A stretch of 64,000 bases of DNA from NCBI GenBank assembly GCA_002304435.1, contig NEUZ01000002.1, positions 1-64,000 of the forward strand, written 5' to 3'. This document shows positions 61,250-64,000 of the stretch, piece after piece. The translations under genes were made by a program, and so were the position numbers. This DNA comes from Opitutia bacterium Tous-C8FEB (lineage in GTDB: Bacteria; Verrucomicrobiota; Verrucomicrobiia; Opitutales; Opitutaceae). The notes under the pieces were generated by a model. The model saw only the letters and a program-made list of their open reading frames with translations. It had not been told where the DNA came from and made no database searches. Position 1 is the stretch's first letter. Every line of letters starts with the position of its first letter.

Positions 61250-62620
61250 ATGTCCACCCGCTCCCCTGCCCTGCCCCGCCGCTCCTTCCTGCGTTCAGTC
61301 GGCGCCGCCTCCCTCGCCGCGCCCTTTTTCGCCCGGAACGCCCACGCCGCCGCGCCCAGCCGCGTCCTGCGCCACGCCAGCTTCGGCGCCGCCGGGATGG
61401 CCTGGGCCGACATCCAGGCCATCACCAGCAATCCCTTCGTGAAGCTGGTGGCGGTCGCCGACGTCGACCTCGCGAGGGTGAAGCAGGTTAAGGAGACGTT
61501 CCCCGAGGTCCGGGTCTACCAGGACTGGCGGCAGCTGCTCGAGAAGGAGCAGGGCAACCTCGACTCGGTCAACGTCTCCACCCCGGACCATATGCACGCG
61601 CCCATCGCCCACGCGGCGATGCAGCTCGGCAAACACTGCTACTGTCAGAAGCCCCTCGCTCACGGGATTCACGAGACGCGCGTCCTCACCCGCCTCGCCC
61701 GGGAGAAGAACCTGGTCACCCAGATGGGCATCCAGATTCATTCCTACAAGGTGTACCGGCAGGCCGTCGCGGTCGTGCAGTCGGGCGTGATCGGCAAGGT
61801 GCGGGAGGTCCACACCTGGAGCAGTAAGAAGTGGGGCGACACCGGGCGGCCGCCCGAACGCCGCGATCCCGTGCCTGCCTCACTCGACTGGAACCTTTGG
61901 CAGGGCGTGGCGGCCGAGCGGCCCTTCGTCGCGGGGCACTATCACCCCGGCCAATGGCGCAAACGGCTCGATTTCGGCACGGGCACCTTCGGGGATATGG
62001 GCTGCCACATCTTCGATCCGGTCTTTGAGGCCCTCGCCCTGACCTCGCCGCTCTCGCTCCGCTCGGAAGGCCCCGCGCCGGACGCTTGGAACTGGTCCGT
62101 TAACGCCCGCATCCGCTACGTTTTCCCGGGGACGGCCTACACCGAGGGTAAAACCGTACCGGTGACCTGGTACGACGGCGACGAGCGGCCGCCCGCGGAG
62201 ATCCGCGCGCTGGTCGCCGACCCCCGCGACGCCGCCAAGGCCAAGGGTGGCCGGAAGGCGGATCCGGACAGCCAAGGCTCGATCATCATCGGGACCAAGG
62301 GAGTCCTGCACGTCCCACACATCGCCGCGCCACGCCTGTTCCCGCTGGCCGATTTCCGCGACTATGTCCTGCCCGAACGTACGCAGGGGCACCATTGGAC
62401 CGAATGGGCGGAGGCCTGCATCAACGGCGGCCGCCCGGGGGCGAACTTCGACTATTCCGGACCGCTCACGGAGGCCGTCCTGCTCGGCAGCGTGGCGGTA
62501 CGGTTCCCGGGGCAGGATCTGGCCTGGGACGGGCCCAAGCTCGCCTTCAGCAACGTCCCCGCCGCCAACGCCCACCTGCGCCGCACCTACCGGCGTGGCT
62601 GGGAGGTGGCCGGCCTCTGA
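61250..62620 (+). CDS. Tat-exported Gfo/Idh/MocA oxidoreductase
   Basis: A 456-residue NAD(P)-dependent oxidoreductase. The Tat signal reads LPRRSFLRSVGAASLAAPFF. The Rossmann domain includes ASFGAAGMAWADIQAITSNP and AVADVDLARVKQV, and the catalytic-lysine motif is YCQKPLAH, a variant of the usual EKP. The C-terminal substrate domain has the conserved FGDMGCHIFDP. Secreted, Tat-dependent members are common in Verrucomicrobia and Planctomycetes and are thought to act on sugars, sometimes retaining a cofactor across export. The substrate is unknown. It is divergent from the TIM-barrel gene. Confidence 0.87.
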   Translation: MSTRSPALPRRSFLRSVGAASLAAPFFARNAHAAAPSRVLRHASFGAAGMAWADIQAITSNPFVKLVAVADVDLARVKQVKETFPEVRVYQDWRQLLEKEQGNLDSVNVSTPDHMHAPIAHAAMQLGKHCYCQKPLAHGIHETRVLTRLAREKNLVTQMGIQIHSYKVYRQAVAVVQSGVIGKVREVHTWSSKKWGDTGRPPERRDPVPASLDWNLWQGVAAERPFVAGHYHPGQWRKRLDFGTGTFGDMGCHIFDPVFEALALTSPLSLRSEGPAPDAWNWSVNARIRYVFPGTAYTEGKTVPVTWYDGDERPPAEIRALVADPRDAAKAKGGRKADPDSQGSIIIGTKGVLHVPHIAAPRLFPLADFRDYVLPERTQGHHWTEWAEACINGGRPGANFDYSGPLTEAVLLGSVAVRFPGQDLAWDGPKLAFSNVPAANAHLRRTYRRGWEVAGL

Positions 62621-62645
62621 CGCCAGGGATGGCGCCTGCCGCTGG

Positions 62646-63020
62646 CTAATCCGGCAGGGCGGCGAGGGCCGTCAGATGGGCGTCGCCGTGCTCCAGTTCC
62701 ACCCCGTGCTCCCACGCACAGGCGGCGATCACGAGATCCGACGCCGGTGCGGTCAGGCCTTTCGCCCGAGCGCGTTGGGCAAGGGCCCGGGCCCGCGCCC
62801 AAACCGCATCCGTGGTCGGGAGAAGGATCACGTCCGCCTCTAACGCCTGCATCAACTTCCGTTCCGCAGGCCCGCGCAGGCCGTTCCACAGTTCCAATCG
62901 AACCATATCGCACCACGCCGCCTCCCCCTCTCGCAGCAAAGCCGCCACCCGCGCCCGGACCGCGGGATCTCCGTCGATCCGGAGGGCATCGATCCAGCTC
63001 GAGGAATCGATCAGCTTCAT
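62646..63020 (-). CDS. VapC-type PIN-domain toxin
   Basis: A 124-residue PIN-domain ribonuclease, the toxin half of a type II toxin-antitoxin pair. The acidic catalytic residues are at D5 (LIDSSSWIDALR), E43 (RLELWNGLRG), D95 (PASDLVIAACAWEHG) and D113 (HGDAHLTAL). Length and order are typical of VapC. It begins 1 nt after the antitoxin stop, so the pair is coupled. It may cleave tRNA or rRNA, but the target is not deducible. Confidence 0.88.
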   Translation of the reverse strand: MKLIDSSSWIDALRIDGDPAVRARVAALLREGEAAWCDMVRLELWNGLRGPAERKLMQALEADVILLPTTDAVWARARALAQRARAKGLTAPASDLVIAACAWEHGVELEHGDAHLTALAALPD

Positions 63021-63021
63021 C

Positions 63022-63225
63022 TCAGCCGTCCGCGCGCAGCCGAGCGAGTTCGTCCTTGGTCATCACGTCGCTGCAGGTGCCAAGCCGATCCGCCAGCCGG
63101 CCCAGTCGTTGGCGCCGGTTAAAGTCCGCCACCGCCCGGCTGACCGCCTCGGTCTTAGTCTTGGCGCCGGTGTGACGTATGGCTTCCGCGAGCTCTTTTT
63201 CCGGAAGATCTACGGTCGTTTTCAT
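63022..63225 (-). CDS. VapB-type antitoxin
   Basis: A 67-residue protein. The N-terminus MKTTVDLPEKELAEAIRHTG with KTKTEAVSRAVADFNRR is the ribbon-helix-helix DNA-binding pattern of VapB antitoxins; the remainder, RLADRLGTCSDVMTKDELAR, is the toxin-neutralising tail. It would repress its own operon and neutralise the PIN toxin. The true start is the ATG at 63225; the ORF runs further upstream but into non-protein-like sequence. Confidence 0.87.
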   Translation of the reverse strand: MKTTVDLPEKELAEAIRHTGAKTKTEAVSRAVADFNRRQRLGRLADRLGTCSDVMTKDELARLRADG

Positions 63226-63229
63226 GCTT

Positions 63230-63253
63230 CTATCTTTCGAATAGGAAGCTTCC
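63230..63253. promoter_or_regulatory. Palindromes upstream of vapBC, candidate operator
   Basis: CTAT-N7-ATAG (63230-63244), with TTCGAA at its centre, overlaps by one base the perfect 10-bp palindrome GGAAGCTTCC (63244-63253). Both lie 5-28 nt upstream of the vapB start, where VapB-type regulators usually bind. Assignment rests only on position and symmetry. Confidence 0.42.
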
Positions 63254-63422
63254 ACGGCAACTCCTTCCCGCTTCTTTCTGACCCGCCGTCCGCGTCGCCG
63301 GACCCAGAACGGCCTTGGCTTCACCTCGGGAGGGATCCAGCGTCCGCGGACCTCGAACACCGTGCGGACTTTCCCTCCAACCCCATCCGCCTGCAGCCTG
63401 CTGGTCGGGCTCTGACCTTGGG

Positions 63423-64000
63423 ATGGCGACGTTCCGGGAAGTCTGCCAAGCGGGGCCGGTCGTGCTGCTCGACGCGGCGGCCGCGCAGGTGCAGGTGGGC
63501 CTGATCGAGCCTTCCGGCGAAGCCCGCTGGTCCGCGCCGCCGGGTGAGTCCGGGGTCGCGGTCTTCCAAGCCCTAGAGGAACTGGGCGTGAAGCCCTCGA
63601 AGGTCCTCGGCTGGATCTATTGCGAGGGTCCGGGATCGATCCTCGGCATCCGGACGGTAGCAATGGCCCTCCGCAGTTGGACCCTTCTCCACCCCGCGCC
63701 CGTTCATCGCTACCTCAGCCTTGCGGTGTTGGCGCACGCACTGGGCCAGTCCGCCGCCGGAATCATCGCGGATGCCCGCCGGGAGACCTGGCACCACCTG
63801 CGCGCGGGAGAACCCCTCCGCCGGCTGCCCACCCGGGATCTACAGCCTCCGCTGTACCTCCCTGCGACCTTCCGCACCTGGTCCGCCTTGCCCGCGGGCG
63901 TGCAGAGCACTCCTTACGAATGGCCCCGTCTGCTGCCCAAAGTCTGGGACGCCGACCTGCTGCGCCCGGCACCGGAGCCGGACGCTTTCCTGCACGAGGA
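63423..64000 (+). CDS. tsaB: TsaB-like tRNA threonylcarbamoyladenosine protein (partial)
   Basis: The frame stays open from an ATG to the window edge (192 complete codons), so the end is missing. The translation MATFREVCQAGPVVLLDAA, IYCEGPGSILGIRTVAMALR and AAGIIADARRETWHHLRAG matches TsaB/YeaZ: a GPGSxxGxR motif followed by a helix is the family hallmark, although SILGIRT differs from the usual SFTGLR. TsaB partners TsaD, TsaE and TsaC in t6A37 synthesis. It is on the plus strand, about 200 nt from vapB, and unrelated to it. Confidence 0.8.
   Translation, partial: MATFREVCQAGPVVLLDAAAAQVQVGLIEPSGEARWSAPPGESGVAVFQALEELGVKPSKVLGWIYCEGPGSILGIRTVAMALRSWTLLHPAPVHRYLSLAVLAHALGQSAAGIIADARRETWHHLRAGEPLRRLPTRDLQPPLYLPATFRTWSALPAGVQSTPYEWPRLLPKVWDADLLRPAPEPDAFLHE

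Noticed and set aside
63226-63422. The gap between vapB and tsaB as a possible tRNA or small gene.
   Set aside because: Apart from the palindromes next to vapB I see no cloverleaf, no convincing small ORF and no terminator.
1-64000. CTAG also looks rarer than base composition predicts (I noted roughly 35-40 sites).
   Set aside because: CTAG under-representation is common in bacteria, and the deficit is weaker than for CATG, so I did not treat it as special.

Overview
The window is a gene-dense, high-GC (estimated near 70%) chromosomal segment of a Gram-negative bacterium. It most resembles the Opitutaceae lineage of Verrucomicrobiota. That placement is inferred from gene content, not from a search: a small protein resembling the Minf_1886 verrucomicrobia/planctomycete family (21770-22207), several exported TIM-barrel, Gfo/Idh/MocA and sulfatase proteins, LPS heptose genes, outer-membrane beta-barrels and a double-length UvrA. 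I annotate 58 protein genes, the last one cut by the window edge. No rRNA, tRNA, CRISPR array, insertion sequence or prophage was seen, and no gene-free stretch exceeds about 200 bases.

Layout. 1-4.2 kb: the rpsP-trmD-rplS ribosomal operon (minus), ychF and lpdA. 4.3-12.5 kb: a glycosyltransferase/DeoR regulator pair, a 1877-residue tandem UvrA and a NUDIX hydrolase. 13.0-18.7 kb: a tightly overlapping plus-strand run of an M24 peptidase, heptose kinase and phosphatase (LPS inner core), an Fpg-type glycosylase, TlyA and NadK. 18.8-26.1 kb: an EF-hand protein, an M16 peptidase with a Minf_1886-like partner, a Fur-like regulator facing an exported Mn-type superoxide dismutase, and two exported enzymes of uncertain substrate. 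26.3-32.9 kb: a four-gene operon of DUF1302, DUF1329, a YCF48-like propeller and an RND/MMPL transporter, likely one envelope export system. 33-38.4 kb: recN, an exported chorismate mutase-cyclohexadienyl dehydratase fusion, a TolB-like propeller and an Mrp ATPase. 38.4-47.2 kb: small conserved proteins, rpmG (L33), a phosphoesterase, comM, a long IspH, a beta-barrel protein and an AI-2E-family permease. 47.3-52.4 kb: an MBL nuclease fused to an ATP-dependent DNA ligase, a DUF3108 protein, a heptosyltransferase-type enzyme, and rplU-rpmA. 52.5-58.7 kb: a peptide-binding protein, a three-gene envelope module (TPR anchor, Gly/Pro-rich exported protein, calcium-repeat/collagen-like protein) and an M48 lipoprotein. 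58.7-64 kb: a sulfatase, a TIM-barrel epimerase-like protein, a Tat-exported oxidoreductase, a VapBC toxin-antitoxin pair and the start of tsaB.

Themes. DNA repair and recombination (double UvrA, Fpg, RecN, nuclease-ligase, ComM) and envelope biogenesis (LPS heptose, TolB, DUF3108, RND cassette, barrels) dominate. Many genes overlap by ATGA/GTGA or sit a few bases apart, so most operon assignments rest on spacing. The most striking sequence-level signal is a strong depletion of the tetranucleotide CATG inside genes but not at start codons.
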